Shown: piece by piece, positions 8,334 to 16,264 of the stretch
How the letters are laid out: each line of letters starts with the position of its first letter
How positions within the stretch are numbered: the first letter of the stretch is position 1
Source of the DNA: Streptomyces sp. NBC_01478
Lineage (GTDB): Bacteria; Actinomycetota; Actinomycetes; Streptomycetales; Streptomycetaceae
NCBI RefSeq assembly: GCF_036227225.1
Contig: NZ_CP109444.1
Location: 5,313,501-5,377,500, forward strand
Length of the DNA stretch: 64,000 nt
Reading direction: 5' to 3'
Notes under the pieces: model-generated
Told to the model about the DNA's origin: nothing
Database searches by the model: none
The model's input: the letters and a program-made list of their open reading frames with translations, nothing else
Translations under genes and position numbers: made by a program

Positions 8334-8716
8334 AGGGAACCCAGGCTTCCCACCGCGGCGACCTTCACGCCCGCCTTGTGGCAGACCCAGTGCGGGTCGG
8401 GTCCCAGTTCCGGCTCGACCTCCAGGGCGTGCGGGTCGCCGGACGCGCAGACCGGGCAGAGCGGCCAGCGCCCGTACGCCTCCAGCAGCGCGTCCTGCAC
8501 GTCCTGGGCGACCAGCCCGGCGACGTACTCCACACCCTCCGGCCACTGCTCCACCCACCATCGCCGCTCCGCGACGGACGTCTCCACCATGGACACCACG
8601 TCCGCCGCGACGACCTCGCGCGAGGCCAGGTCGGCGAGCACGAGGGCGCGGGCGGCGTGCAGCGCCTGCTCCAGAGGGCTGACGGGATCGCCGGTGGGGT
8701 CGTTGCTGGGGTCCAT
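8330..8716 (-). CDS. Conserved hypothetical protein with possible Zn-binding Cys motif
   Basis: 128-aa protein starting at ATG 8716 (MDPSNDPTGDPVSPLEQALHA). Two N-terminal helices precede a segment with CPVCASGDPH and WVCHKAG, so three Cys and nearby His could form a metal site. The last bases overlap the start of the DUF4031 gene by 4 nt. I do not recognise a named family; the pairing with DUF4031 suggests a shared role. Confidence 0.72.
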   Translation of the reverse strand: MDPSNDPTGDPVSPLEQALHAARALVLADLASREVVAADVVSMVETSVAERRWWVEQWPEGVEYVAGLVAQDVQDALLEAYGRWPLCPVCASGDPHALEVEPELGPDPHWVCHKAGVKVAAVGSLGSL

Positions 8717-8754
8717 GCACCCATTGTGCGCACTCTTGACCCGGTCACCGGAAC

Positions 8755-8798
8755 GAAAATATCTTTCAGAGGTGACCCAGGACGTGAAGGAAATTTTC
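8755..8798. promoter_or_regulatory. Two AT-rich GAAA/TTTC dyads, candidate RpiR operators
   Basis: GAAA (8755-8758) and TTTC (8764-8767) form a dyad just before the RpiR start. A second dyad, GGAAATTTTC at 8789-8798, follows about 25 bp later inside the first codons. RpiR-family repressors commonly bind GAAA-N-TTTC-type sites, and such AT-rich dyads stand out in this GC-rich sequence. Autoregulation is inferred. Confidence 0.35.
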
Positions 8799-9683
8799 TC
8801 CAGCGCCTCCGGGAGTACGCCACCCGCGGCCCTGGCCGCCAAGGTGCGCACCCTCGCCCCCTCCATGACCCGCTCCATGCAGCGCGTCGCCGAGACCGTC
8901 GCCGCCGACCCGGCAGGCTGCGCGGCCCTCACGGTCACCGGCCTCGCCGAGCTCACCGGCACCAGCGAGGCCACGGTCGTCCGCACCGCCCGCATCCTCG
9001 GCTACCCCGGCTACCGCGACCTGCGCCTGGCCCTCGCCGGGCTCGCCGCGCAGCAGCAGTCCGGGCGCGCGCCCGCCCTCACCACCGACATCGCGGTCGA
9101 CGACCCGATCGCCGACGTCGTCGCGAAACTCGCCTACGACGAGCAGCAGACCCTCGCCGACACCGCCGCCGGACTCGACACCGTCCAGCTCGGCGCCGCC
9201 GTCACCGCGCTCGCCGCGGCCCGCCGTACCGACATCTACGGCGTCGGCGCGTCCGGGCTCGTCGCGCAGGACCTCACCCAGAAGCTGCTGCGGATAGGGC
9301 TCATAGCCCACGCCCACAGCGACCCGCATCTCGCCGTCACGAACGCCGTGCAGCTGAAGGCCGGCGATGTCGCCATCGCGATCACCCACTCCGGGTCCAC
9401 CGGGGATGTGATCGAGCCGTTGCGGGTCGCCTTCGAGCACGGGGCTACGACCGTTGCGATCACCGGGCGGCCGGACGGCCCGGTGACGCAGTACGCCGAT
9501 CACATTCTTACGACGTCCACCGCTCGGGAGAGTGAGTTGCGGCCGGCGGCGATGTCGTCCCGCACGAGTCAGTTGCTGGTGGTGGACTGTTTGTTCATCG
9601 GGGTGGCGCAGCGGACGTACGAGCAGGCTGCGCCGGCGTTGTCGGCGTCGTACGAGGCGCTGGCGCATCGGCACAGGCGCTGA
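8772..9683 (+). CDS. RpiR/MurR-family transcriptional regulator
   Basis: 303-aa regulator with an N-terminal HTH (the TGLAELTGTSEATVVRTAR recognition region near 55-75) and a C-terminal SIS sugar-phosphate-binding domain (YGVGASGLVAQDL near 156, THSGST at 205-210). RpiR proteins sense phosphosugars. Its position directly before murQ and a PTS permease points to MurNAc-6-phosphate or GlcNAc-6-phosphate as ligand and to control of that operon (inference). GTG 8772 is chosen (VTQDVKEIF); GTG 8784 is an alternative with a better-spaced AGAGG. Confidence 0.85.
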   Translation: MTQDVKEIFSSASGSTPPAALAAKVRTLAPSMTRSMQRVAETVAADPAGCAALTVTGLAELTGTSEATVVRTARILGYPGYRDLRLALAGLAAQQQSGRAPALTTDIAVDDPIADVVAKLAYDEQQTLADTAAGLDTVQLGAAVTALAAARRTDIYGVGASGLVAQDLTQKLLRIGLIAHAHSDPHLAVTNAVQLKAGDVAIAITHSGSTGDVIEPLRVAFEHGATTVAITGRPDGPVTQYADHILTTSTARESELRPAAMSSRTSQLLVVDCLFIGVAQRTYEQAAPALSASYEALAHRHRR

Positions 9684-9688
9684 CGGTT

Positions 9689-9773
9689 CGTGGCTGGCCG
9701 CGCCCCTGAAACACCAGCGGGCCCAGGCTTTTAGGGGCGCGGGGAACTGCGCGACCAGCCACGACGCACCCGC
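9689..9773 (+). repeat. Dispersed hairpin repeat (REP-like), copy 1
   Basis: A left arm beginning CGTGGCTGG (9689-9697) and CGCGCCCCT pairs with a right arm holding AGGGGCGCG (9733-9741) and CCAGCCACG (9755-9763), with an unpaired insert of about 13 nt. The right half, from 9733, recurs at 30034 and from 9749 at 38234. It sits between the RpiR gene and murQ and could act as terminator or mRNA stabiliser. Confidence 0.8.
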
Positions 9774-9805
9774 GGACAAAGAACAACGGAAAGAGCCGCT
9801 TCTCA

Positions 9806-10741
9806 ATGACCTCAACGTCCAACCCCCGTGACCTCCGCACCCAGTTGGAGTCACTCACCACCGAAGCCTTCCGCCCCGAACTCGCCGGCATCGACCAACT
9901 CCCCACCCTCGACATCGCCCACCTGATGAACACCGAGGACGCCACGGTCGCCGCCGCCGTCGCCCACCGCCTCCCCGAGATCTCCGCCGCGATCGACGCC
10001 GTGGCCGACCGCATGAGCAGAGGAGGCCGGCTCATCTACATGGGCGCCGGTACCGCCGGCCGGCTCGGCGTGCTGGACGCGTCCGAGTGTCCGCCGACCT
10101 TCAACACGGACCCCTCCGAGGTGGTCGGCCTGATCGCCGGCGGCCCGGACGCCCTGGTCACGTCCATCGAAGGCGCCGAGGACTCCCGCAACCTGGCCGA
10201 GGCCGACCTCGACGCGCTCACGCTCACCGCCGACGACACGGTGGTCGGCATCTCGGCGTCCGGGCGGACGCCGTACGCGATCGCCGCCGTGGAGCACGCG
10301 CGCACCGAGGGCGCGCTGACCATCGGCCTGTCCTGCAACGAGCACAGCGCCATCGCCGCAGCCGCCGAACACGGCATCGAGGTCGTCGTGGGCCCCGAAC
10401 TCCTCACCGGATCAACGAGGTTGAAGGCGGGCACGGCCCAGAAGCTCGTGCTCAACATGCTGTCCACGATCACGATGATCCGGCTGGGCAAGACGTACGG
10501 GAACCTCATGGTCGACGTACGCGCCTCGAACGAGAAGCTGCGCGCCCGCTCCCGCCGTATCGTCGCGCTCGCCACCGGCGCGGAGGACGCGGAGATCGAG
10601 CGGGCCCTCGCGGCCACCGACGGCGAGGTGAAGAACGCGATCCTGGTGGTCCTCGCCGGGGTCGACGGCCCGACGGCCGCCCGCCTTCTGGAGGAGTCCG
10701 GGGGCCGACTGCGCGCGGCGCTGACCTCGGCGGGCGGCTGA
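9806..10741 (+). CDS. murQ: N-acetylmuramic acid 6-phosphate etherase
   Basis: 311-aa MurQ, which cleaves the lactyl ether of MurNAc-6-phosphate to give GlcNAc-6-phosphate and D-lactate during cell-wall sugar recycling. The SIS-fold signature GAGTAGRLG (80-88) and the two catalytic glutamates are present: Glu94 in ASECPP and Glu125 in EGAEDS, matching E. coli Glu83 and Glu114 in spacing. Late motifs STRLKAGTAQK and TYGNLMVDV are typical. It lies 16 bp before the PTS gene, forming an import-and-cleavage pair; its product feeds NagA, encoded at 38180. Confidence 0.95.
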   Translation: MTSTSNPRDLRTQLESLTTEAFRPELAGIDQLPTLDIAHLMNTEDATVAAAVAHRLPEISAAIDAVADRMSRGGRLIYMGAGTAGRLGVLDASECPPTFNTDPSEVVGLIAGGPDALVTSIEGAEDSRNLAEADLDALTLTADDTVVGISASGRTPYAIAAVEHARTEGALTIGLSCNEHSAIAAAAEHGIEVVVGPELLTGSTRLKAGTAQKLVLNMLSTITMIRLGKTYGNLMVDVRASNEKLRARSRRIVALATGAEDAEIERALAATDGEVKNAILVVLAGVDGPTAARLLEESGGRLRAALTSAGG

Positions 10742-10757
10742 CCAGCACGCTCAGGGG

Positions 10758-12164
10758 GTGAACACCTCTCCCGCCACCACCGCCGCCGCCCTCCTCCCCC
10801 TGGTCGGCGGCCCCGCGAACGTCACCTCCGTGGCCCACTGCATGACCCGCCTCCGGCTCGGCCTGGCCGACCGGTCACTGGTGGACGAGGAGGCGCTGCG
10901 GGCGCTGCCCGGCGTGCTCGGGGTCGTGGACGACGACACGTACCAGATCGTGCTGGGGCCGGGGGTGGTGGCCCGAGTGACCCCGGAGTTCGAGAAGTTG
11001 GTGGGGGCGGCCGGTGGACTGGCCGCTCGCGGTGCCGAGTTGAAGGAGGCGCAGCGCGCCCGCAACGCGACCCCCGGCAAGCTGCTCCTCCGCCGGGTGG
11101 CCAACATCTTCGTCCCGCTCATCCCCGCCCTCATCGGCTGCGGTGTCCTCGCCGGTCTCAACGGGCTGCTGATCAACCTGAGTTGGCTGCCGGGGCTCAC
11201 CCCTTCCCTCACCTCCATCGCCTCCGCGTTCCTCGCCCTCATCGCGGTCTTCGTCGGCTACAACACGGCGAAGGAGTTCGGCGGGACGCCCGTGCTGGGC
11301 GGTGCGGTGGCGGCGGTCGTGGTGTATCCCGGGGTCGCGAAGGTGACCGCGTTCGGGGTCGCCCTCTCCCCCGGCCAGGGCGGGGTGCTCGGCGCACTGG
11401 CCGCCGCGCTGCTCGGCACGTACGTCGAGAAGTGGTGCCGCACCTGGGTCCCCGCGACCCTCGACGTCCTCGTCACCCCCACCCTGACGGTCCTGGTCGC
11501 GGGCCTGGCGACGCTCTACGGCCTCATGTACGCGGCCGGCGAGATCTCCACGGCGATCGGCACCGCCGCGAACTGGCTCCTGGCGACGACCGGTCCCCTC
11601 GCGGGCCTGATCCTGGGCGGCCTCTTCCTCCCCCTGGTGATGCTGGGCCTCCACCAGGCCCTGATCCCCATCCACACCACTCTCATCGAACAGCAGGGCT
11701 ACACCGTCCTGTTGCCCATCCTGGCGATGGCGGGCGCGGGCCAGGTGGGTGCGGCGGTGGCGGTCTACTTCCGGCTGCGCCACGACACTTCACTCCGTAC
11801 GACCATCAAGTCGGCCCTCCCCGCAGGGCTGTTGGGCATCGGCGAACCGCTCATCTACGGCGTCTCACTGCCGCTGGGCCGACCGTTCCTGACCGCCTGT
11901 GCGGGCGGGGCGGCGGGCGGGGCGTTCGTCGGGTTCTTCGCGATGCTGGGCGACAAGGTGGGGGCGACGGCGATCGGGCCGTCGGGGTGGGCACTGTTCC
12001 CGTTGCTGGCGGGGAACGGCTCCCTGCCCCTGACGGCGGCGATCTACGCGGGAGGTCTGCTCACCGGCTACCTGGTCGGATTCCTGGCCACGTACGCCTT
12101 CGGCCTCACCGGAGTTTCGGGATCGGCTACTTCTCCAGACCGTTCACCCGCGCGATCCACGTGA
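10758..12164 (+). CDS. PTS transporter EIIBC subunit, probable MurNAc/GlcNAc permease (MurP-like)
   Basis: 468-aa phosphotransferase permease. An N-terminal EIIB domain carries the phosphorylated cysteine Cys28 in HCMTRLRL, followed by a 10-helix EIIC domain (about 115-455) with the substrate-site GIGEPLIYGV motif. No EIIA domain is present, so a separate EIIA (Crr type) must donate phosphate. GTG 10758 follows a G-rich site. With murQ and RpiR it forms a MurNAc uptake and degradation unit. The last 15 residues (VSGSATSPDRSPARST) look unlike the usual C-terminus and may reflect an altered 3' end. Confidence 0.88.
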   Translation: MNTSPATTAAALLPLVGGPANVTSVAHCMTRLRLGLADRSLVDEEALRALPGVLGVVDDDTYQIVLGPGVVARVTPEFEKLVGAAGGLAARGAELKEAQRARNATPGKLLLRRVANIFVPLIPALIGCGVLAGLNGLLINLSWLPGLTPSLTSIASAFLALIAVFVGYNTAKEFGGTPVLGGAVAAVVVYPGVAKVTAFGVALSPGQGGVLGALAAALLGTYVEKWCRTWVPATLDVLVTPTLTVLVAGLATLYGLMYAAGEISTAIGTAANWLLATTGPLAGLILGGLFLPLVMLGLHQALIPIHTTLIEQQGYTVLLPILAMAGAGQVGAAVAVYFRLRHDTSLRTTIKSALPAGLLGIGEPLIYGVSLPLGRPFLTACAGGAAGGAFVGFFAMLGDKVGATAIGPSGWALFPLLAGNGSLPLTAAIYAGGLLTGYLVGFLATYAFGLTGVSGSATSPDRSPARST

Positions 12165-12288
12165 CGAAGGCACCCAGGTCCCGGGTCCGCTGAGCGGAAC
12201 AGCGCACGACACCCGTCCGCGGGCCCACCAGGCTGCCCGTCACGCACGGAAAACGAAGCGACCCCGCACGGAAGAACGGAGGAGAGCC

Positions 12289-12798
12289 ATGTCCGTACGA
12301 CGCAGACTGTTCGCGCTCATCACCGCGGTGCTGGCGACGTTGGCCCTGGCCTGGGCCGGCGGATCACCCGCACAGGCCGCGGGCTTCACCCCGATCAACA
12401 TCTGGAACTCCAGCCACTGCCTCGACAACGCCACCGAGAACGCCGCGAAGCTCCAGATGTGGTCGTGCACCGGCGGTGCCGAGCAGAACTGGCTCCGGGG
12501 GTTCAACAGCGACACGAGCCTGTACACCTTCACCAACCAGAACACAGGACGGTGCATCACCGCGCCCACCTCGGGGACGGGCACGGCCGTGATGGCAATC
12601 TGCAACGCGGCCGCGCGCAACCAGCAGTGGGCCCTCTACTACGCGGCCTACACCGGGTCGTCCACGGGCTGGTTCTACATCTGGCAGAACGCGTCGAGCG
12701 GGTACTGCCTCTCCACGCCCAGCGTCGGCAACGGCACCCTGATCCAGACGATCTCCTGCGATTCCACCGTGCGATACGAGTGGTGGCACCAGCCGTAA
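12289..12798 (+). CDS. Secreted ricin-B-type lectin domain protein
   Basis: 169-aa secreted protein: Arg-rich start, hydrophobic core and a probable signal cleavage after SPAQA (about residue 30). The mature part is a single ricin-B beta-trefoil (carbohydrate binding) with repeats around HCLDNA...WSCTGGAEQNW, GRCITA...NQQWAL and YCLSTPS...EWWHQP. No catalytic domain accompanies it. GGAGGAG lies just before ATG 12289. It is followed by a strong hairpin. Confidence 0.88.
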   Translation: MSVRRRLFALITAVLATLALAWAGGSPAQAAGFTPINIWNSSHCLDNATENAAKLQMWSCTGGAEQNWLRGFNSDTSLYTFTNQNTGRCITAPTSGTGTAVMAICNAAARNQQWALYYAAYTGSSTGWFYIWQNASSGYCLSTPSVGNGTLIQTISCDSTVRYEWWHQP

Positions 12799-12814
12799 AC
12801 CACCAGAGCCTGGC

Positions 12815-13510
12815 TCAGAGTCCGGCTCCCGAGCGACGGGAGCCGGACTCGGCCGTCCGCCACACCAGCGTGTACCGCCAGAACAGCCGCCGCCGCAGCC
12901 GGGCCCCCGGCAGGAGGCGTACGGCGGCCCGACGAATCTCGGCGAAGGTCATCTCCGGGGGCCGGGTGACTGCGGTCATCGACACCGGGCGGGACACGGC
13001 CTTACGGCCCCGGTTCTTCAGCCAGCCCATGCCGAGGTTCAGGGGGATCGAAGGGGCGCCGATCAGATGGTCGACGAAGGTCTCCTCGCGGGCGCAGCCG
13101 ACGACCACCAGGGTTCCGCCCGGGGCGAGTTGGTCGCGGAAGCGGGTCAGCGTCCCGGCGAACGGGAAGTGGTGGAGGGCGGCGACGCAGGTGATGACGT
13201 CGTACGGGCCGGCGGGGATTCCGGCCCGGGCATCGGCGACGACGAAGTTCACGGGGACACCGGGCGGGGTCAACTCCCTTGCCCGGGCGATGATTTCGGC
13301 ATCGGAGTCGATCCCCTCAACACCACCCGTGCTCCGTACGGCGAGCAACCGCACCAGGTCACCGCTCCCGCAACCGACGTCCAGGGCGCGCCCGAACCTG
13401 CGGGGCAACTGCCGTAGCAGCCAAGGGTGGTAGTGGGCGTTGTGGCTCCAGGGGTGGGCGGAGTTGAAGGCGTGGAGGGCTCGCAGGACTCGGGTCGGGA
13501 GCAAGGCCAT
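12815..13510 (-). CDS. Class I SAM-dependent methyltransferase
   Basis: 231-aa methyltransferase of the Methyltransf_11/25 type. Motif I is ALDVGCGSGDLVRLL (near 42-56), followed by the acidic EGIDSDAE loop (motif II), VADAR (motif III) and CVAALHHFPF (post motif). The C-terminal RRLFWRYTLVWRT helix region is common to Streptomyces homologues. Substrate is unknown. Its final codons form one arm of the bidirectional hairpin at 12818-12850. Confidence 0.85.
   Translation of the reverse strand: MALLPTRVLRALHAFNSAHPWSHNAHYHPWLLRQLPRRFGRALDVGCGSGDLVRLLAVRSTGGVEGIDSDAEIIARARELTPPGVPVNFVVADARAGIPAGPYDVITCVAALHHFPFAGTLTRFRDQLAPGGTLVVVGCAREETFVDHLIGAPSIPLNLGMGWLKNRGRKAVSRPVSMTAVTRPPEMTFAEIRRAAVRLLPGARLRRRLFWRYTLVWRTAESGSRRSGAGL
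12818..12850. terminator. 14-bp perfect-stem hairpin between lectin and methyltransferase genes
   Basis: GAGTCCGGCTCCCG (12818-12831) pairs perfectly with 12837-12850 across a 5-nt loop. It terminates the lectin gene on the plus strand while also encoding the last residues of the opposing methyltransferase (stop at 12815-12817), so the C-terminus of that protein is shaped by a terminator. Confidence 0.8.
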
Positions 13511-13536
13511 GGGGTCAGTCGATCACGCCGCCCGCC

Positions 13537-13929
13537 TCAAGGGAGCCGAGCCTCACGGTTCCGTTCCCGCACCCGGGCCCGCAACACCTCCTCCTGCGCG
13601 GCGGGTCCGGTCGACTCCGGCGGGCAGTCCCACTCCCGGCCCCCGGCGACCGGCCGCAACTGCACCTTGCCGCCCATATGCCCCATCACCTCGCCGATCC
13701 GCCCGTCCCGTACGTCCACGGCATACGCCCCGACCGGCGGCCGTTCCCCGCGCAGCACGGACGCGAGCTTCTCGGCGGTACGGACGTTGCACCGCCCCAG
13801 CACGACGAGCGCGAACTTCTCGTCGCTCGCGCCTGTCACCGGGTCCACGCCCAGGGACGGCAGGGCCACACCGACACCGGTGAGCGCCTCCCGGAGCGAG
13901 GCGACGACTTCTTCCGTCGACCGCAGCAT
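13537..13929 (-). CDS. Conserved hypothetical protein, Streptomyces family
   Basis: 130-aa soluble protein. ATG 13929 (MLRSTEEVVASLREAL) is preceded by GGAGG with 8-nt spacing, which decides the start over an in-frame extension to 13998. The central CNVRTAEKLASVLRGERPPVGAYAVDV segment and a Glu/Arg-rich C-terminus are visible, but no named domain. It is divergent from the XRE-family regulator, 113 bp away. Confidence 0.7.
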   Translation of the reverse strand: MLRSTEEVVASLREALTGVGVALPSLGVDPVTGASDEKFALVVLGRCNVRTAEKLASVLRGERPPVGAYAVDVRDGRIGEVMGHMGGKVQLRPVAGGREWDCPPESTGPAAQEEVLRARVRERNREARLP

Positions 13930-14042
13930 TCCTTGCACCTCCACACAGAGTTCACTGTTCGCAACACAGCGTGGCGAGTGGGTGTCTAACCTGGCCATAC
14001 GGGGAGCCCCAACAAACTCGGGTGTTCAGACAGGGAGTTGCC

Positions 14043-14882
14043 GTGGCAGGACAGAAGGACCTCGACCCGTCGTCATCACCACGTGCCCTGCTCGGCGCCG
14101 AACTCCGTCACGCCCGCGAGAAGGCGGGGCTCAGCCAGGAGGAGTTGGGGCAACGGCTGTTCGTGAGCGGGTCGTTCATCGGGCAGTTGGAGTCGGGGAC
14201 GCGGCGGATGTTGCCGGAGTACGCGCGGATGCTGGACGTGGAGTTGGGGACGGGGGACTTCTTCGCGCGGAACTGTGGGGCGGCGGCGAAGTCCCAGTAC
14301 CCCGAGCACTTCGCGGAGGCAGCGGAGGCGGAAACGTCGGCTACGGAGATCCGCGAGTACACGCCTCTCCTGATCCCCGGTTTGCTTCAAACACCGGCAT
14401 ACGCAAGGGCGGTGTGCCGCGCCTACCAGCCAACGGCTCCGGACGAGGCGATCGAGGAGTTGGTGACGGCTCGAATCGAACGGACCCGAATCCTCGACGA
14501 CCCAACAGAGCCGCTGTTGTGGGCAATCGTCGACGAGGCGGCGCTGCGCCGGGTGACGGGCGGACCTGCGGTGATGGCAGAGGCCCTGAGCCGTGTCCTC
14601 GGCCTGATCCGCCAAAGCCGGGTCATCGTGCAGGTGATGCCGTTCGAGGCGGGAGCGCACCCAGGCATGGAGGGCTCCATCAAACTGATGGACTTCAACG
14701 ACGCCCCTCCGCTGGTCTACTTCGAGGGAGTTGGCACCGGACGACTGGAGGACGACCCGACCACCGTCAGGCAGCATCGCCGCAACTACGAATTCCTGGC
14801 GGCCTGTGCCCTCTCCCCAGAGAACTCCCTGGCTCTGCTCGAAGCAATGGCGCAGGATTACGCGCATGAGGAACAACCCTGA
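14043..14882 (+). CDS. XRE-family regulator with DUF5753/Scr1-type C-terminal domain
   Basis: 279-aa DNA-binding protein. The helix-turn-helix spans about residues 14-70 (ELRHAREKAGLSQEELGQR, then GSFIGQLESGTRR). A DUF5753 domain follows (TPLLIPGLLQTPAYARAV, PLLWAIVDEAALRR, VQVMPF). In Streptomyces this architecture is almost always partnered with a small DUF397 protein, as here; such pairs (Scr1/Scr2, BldB/WhiJ-like) behave as developmental regulators or toxin-antitoxin-like modules. GTG 14043 follows GGGAG. Its end overlaps the first DUF397 gene by 17 bp. Confidence 0.9.
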   Translation: MAGQKDLDPSSSPRALLGAELRHAREKAGLSQEELGQRLFVSGSFIGQLESGTRRMLPEYARMLDVELGTGDFFARNCGAAAKSQYPEHFAEAAEAETSATEIREYTPLLIPGLLQTPAYARAVCRAYQPTAPDEAIEELVTARIERTRILDDPTEPLLWAIVDEAALRRVTGGPAVMAEALSRVLGLIRQSRVIVQVMPFEAGAHPGMEGSIKLMDFNDAPPLVYFEGVGTGRLEDDPTTVRQHRRNYEFLAACALSPENSLALLEAMAQDYAHEEQP

Positions 14883-15072
14883 GTACAACCTGGACACAGC
14901 TACCTGGCACAGGTCCAGCTACAGCGGCGGCAGCGGAGGCAACTGCCTCGAAGTCGCCGACGGCCACTCCGCCCTCATCCCCGTCCGGGACTCCAAGAAC
15001 CCCCACGGCCCCAAACTCGTCTTCCAGGCCGCCGCCTGGTCCACGTTCGTCGAAGACCTCAAGCGCACCTGA
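14866..15072 (+). CDS. DUF397 protein, first copy
   Basis: 68-aa DUF397 protein with the signature WHRSSYSGGSGGNCLEVA, the core IPVRDSKNPHG and the C-terminal FQAAAWSTFV. ATG 14866 lies inside the end of the XRE gene, so the pair is translationally coupled. DUF397 proteins are thought to antagonise or cooperate with the adjacent XRE/DUF5753 protein. Confidence 0.9.
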   Translation: MRNNPEYNLDTATWHRSSYSGGSGGNCLEVADGHSALIPVRDSKNPHGPKLVFQAAAWSTFVEDLKRT

Positions 15073-15129
15073 CCCCGGCACATCACTCCATGCGGTGACC
15101 TTTTCCCAACACCCCGAGGAGAGACGCCC

Positions 15130-15387
15130 ATGAGGAACAGCCCTGATCCCGACCTGAGCGCGGCCACCTGGCACAAGTCCAGCTACAGCGGCGGCAACTG
15201 CCTCGAAGTCGCCCGCTGGCGCAAGTCGACGTACAGCGGCGGCAGCGGCGACAACTGCCTCGAAGTCGCCGACGGCCACCCCGCCCTCATCCCCGTCCGA
15301 GACTCCAAGAACCCCCACGGCCCGAAGCTCGTCTTCCAGGCCGCCGCCTGGTCGGACTTCGTCGAAGACCTCAAGCACCCCAAGTAG
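15130..15387 (+). CDS. DUF397 protein, second copy with internal duplication
   Basis: 85-aa DUF397 protein, nearly identical to the first copy from residue 40 on. Its signature is present twice in tandem: WHKSSYSGGNCLEVA near 15-29 and WRKSTYSGGSGDNCLEVA near 30-47. The first copy lacks the GSGD linker residues. ATG 15130 is preceded by GAGGAG. The duplication suggests recent unequal recombination between paralogues. Confidence 0.88.
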   Translation: MRNSPDPDLSAATWHKSSYSGGNCLEVARWRKSTYSGGSGDNCLEVADGHPALIPVRDSKNPHGPKLVFQAAAWSDFVEDLKHPK

Positions 15388-15509
15388 CAAGGCCGGGTAG
15401 GTTCTTCAGCCCCTCCCGCTGAGTACCGGTACTCATGCCCGGCCGCCCCCTTCGGTCCACCGTTGTGACACCGCACACCACACCGGACCGACCGAAGGAC
15501 GACATCGCG

Positions 15510-16187
15510 ATGCCGCTTCCCTCCCGCCCGCGCCAGCTCCTCGCGCTCGCCACGGACAACTGGCCGGCCCGGGCCTACCTGGCCGTCGTAGGCCTCTCCG
15601 TCGCGGCGATGTTCGTCGTCCCGGAAAGCCCGGTCGCCGCAAGCTCGTTCATCCTCACGGCACCCCTCTCGTTCCTGGGCGCGGCCCTCCCCTTCGGCCC
15701 GGGCACCGAGGGGCCGGCCCAGGCGCTGGCGGTCGGCTCCTGGGCCGTATGGCTTCTGGTGTGCGCCCTCGTGAACGCGGCCGTGGTCGGCACCCTGGTG
15801 AAGAGATCCGCGACGACCACCGCGCCGAAGAGCACGGCCCCGGCGTCTCGCGCCCGCTCTCGCGCCCGCACCCTGCTCGCACCCGCCGTGGACAACTGGC
15901 TCGCGCGTGGGTATCTCGCCCTGGTCGCCGCGGCGTTGACGTTCTTCCTGTACGCCGTGTACGTGTCGCCGGACCCGGGTTTCGCCGCCGTCTGGCCGGT
16001 CATGACGACGGCCCCCTTCGGCATGCTCGCCTTCCTCGTGTCGTTCCCGGCGGAGTCCGGCCCCCTCGCCTGGCTGAGCCCGCTGCTCTTCACCGCCGCC
16101 ACGGCCCTGTGCGGGCTGGGCAACGCCGTGCTGCTCGGCCGGCTCGTCCACCGGCTCCGGGCGCACGAGGCGCACCCGGCCACCTGA
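15510..16187 (+). CDS. SCO4225-like membrane protein, internally duplicated
   Basis: 225-aa membrane protein. Two homologous halves each begin (L)LA-x2-DNW-x-ARxYLAL (near residues 10 and 128) and each carries about three transmembrane helices, separated by a basic linker rich in Ala/Arg. Single-unit relatives exist in Streptomyces as SCO4225-family membrane proteins, so this looks like a fused duplication (inference). ATG 15510 follows GAAGGACG. Function is unknown. Confidence 0.7.
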   Translation: MPLPSRPRQLLALATDNWPARAYLAVVGLSVAAMFVVPESPVAASSFILTAPLSFLGAALPFGPGTEGPAQALAVGSWAVWLLVCALVNAAVVGTLVKRSATTTAPKSTAPASRARSRARTLLAPAVDNWLARGYLALVAAALTFFLYAVYVSPDPGFAAVWPVMTTAPFGMLAFLVSFPAESGPLAWLSPLLFTAATALCGLGNAVLLGRLVHRLRAHEAHPAT

Positions 16188-16264
16188 CGGGGCGGGCGGC
16201 GCGGCCCCACCCGCCCCCGAGGCAACCGCACGCCCCGCCAAACCCGACTATCGTCGAGCGAACC

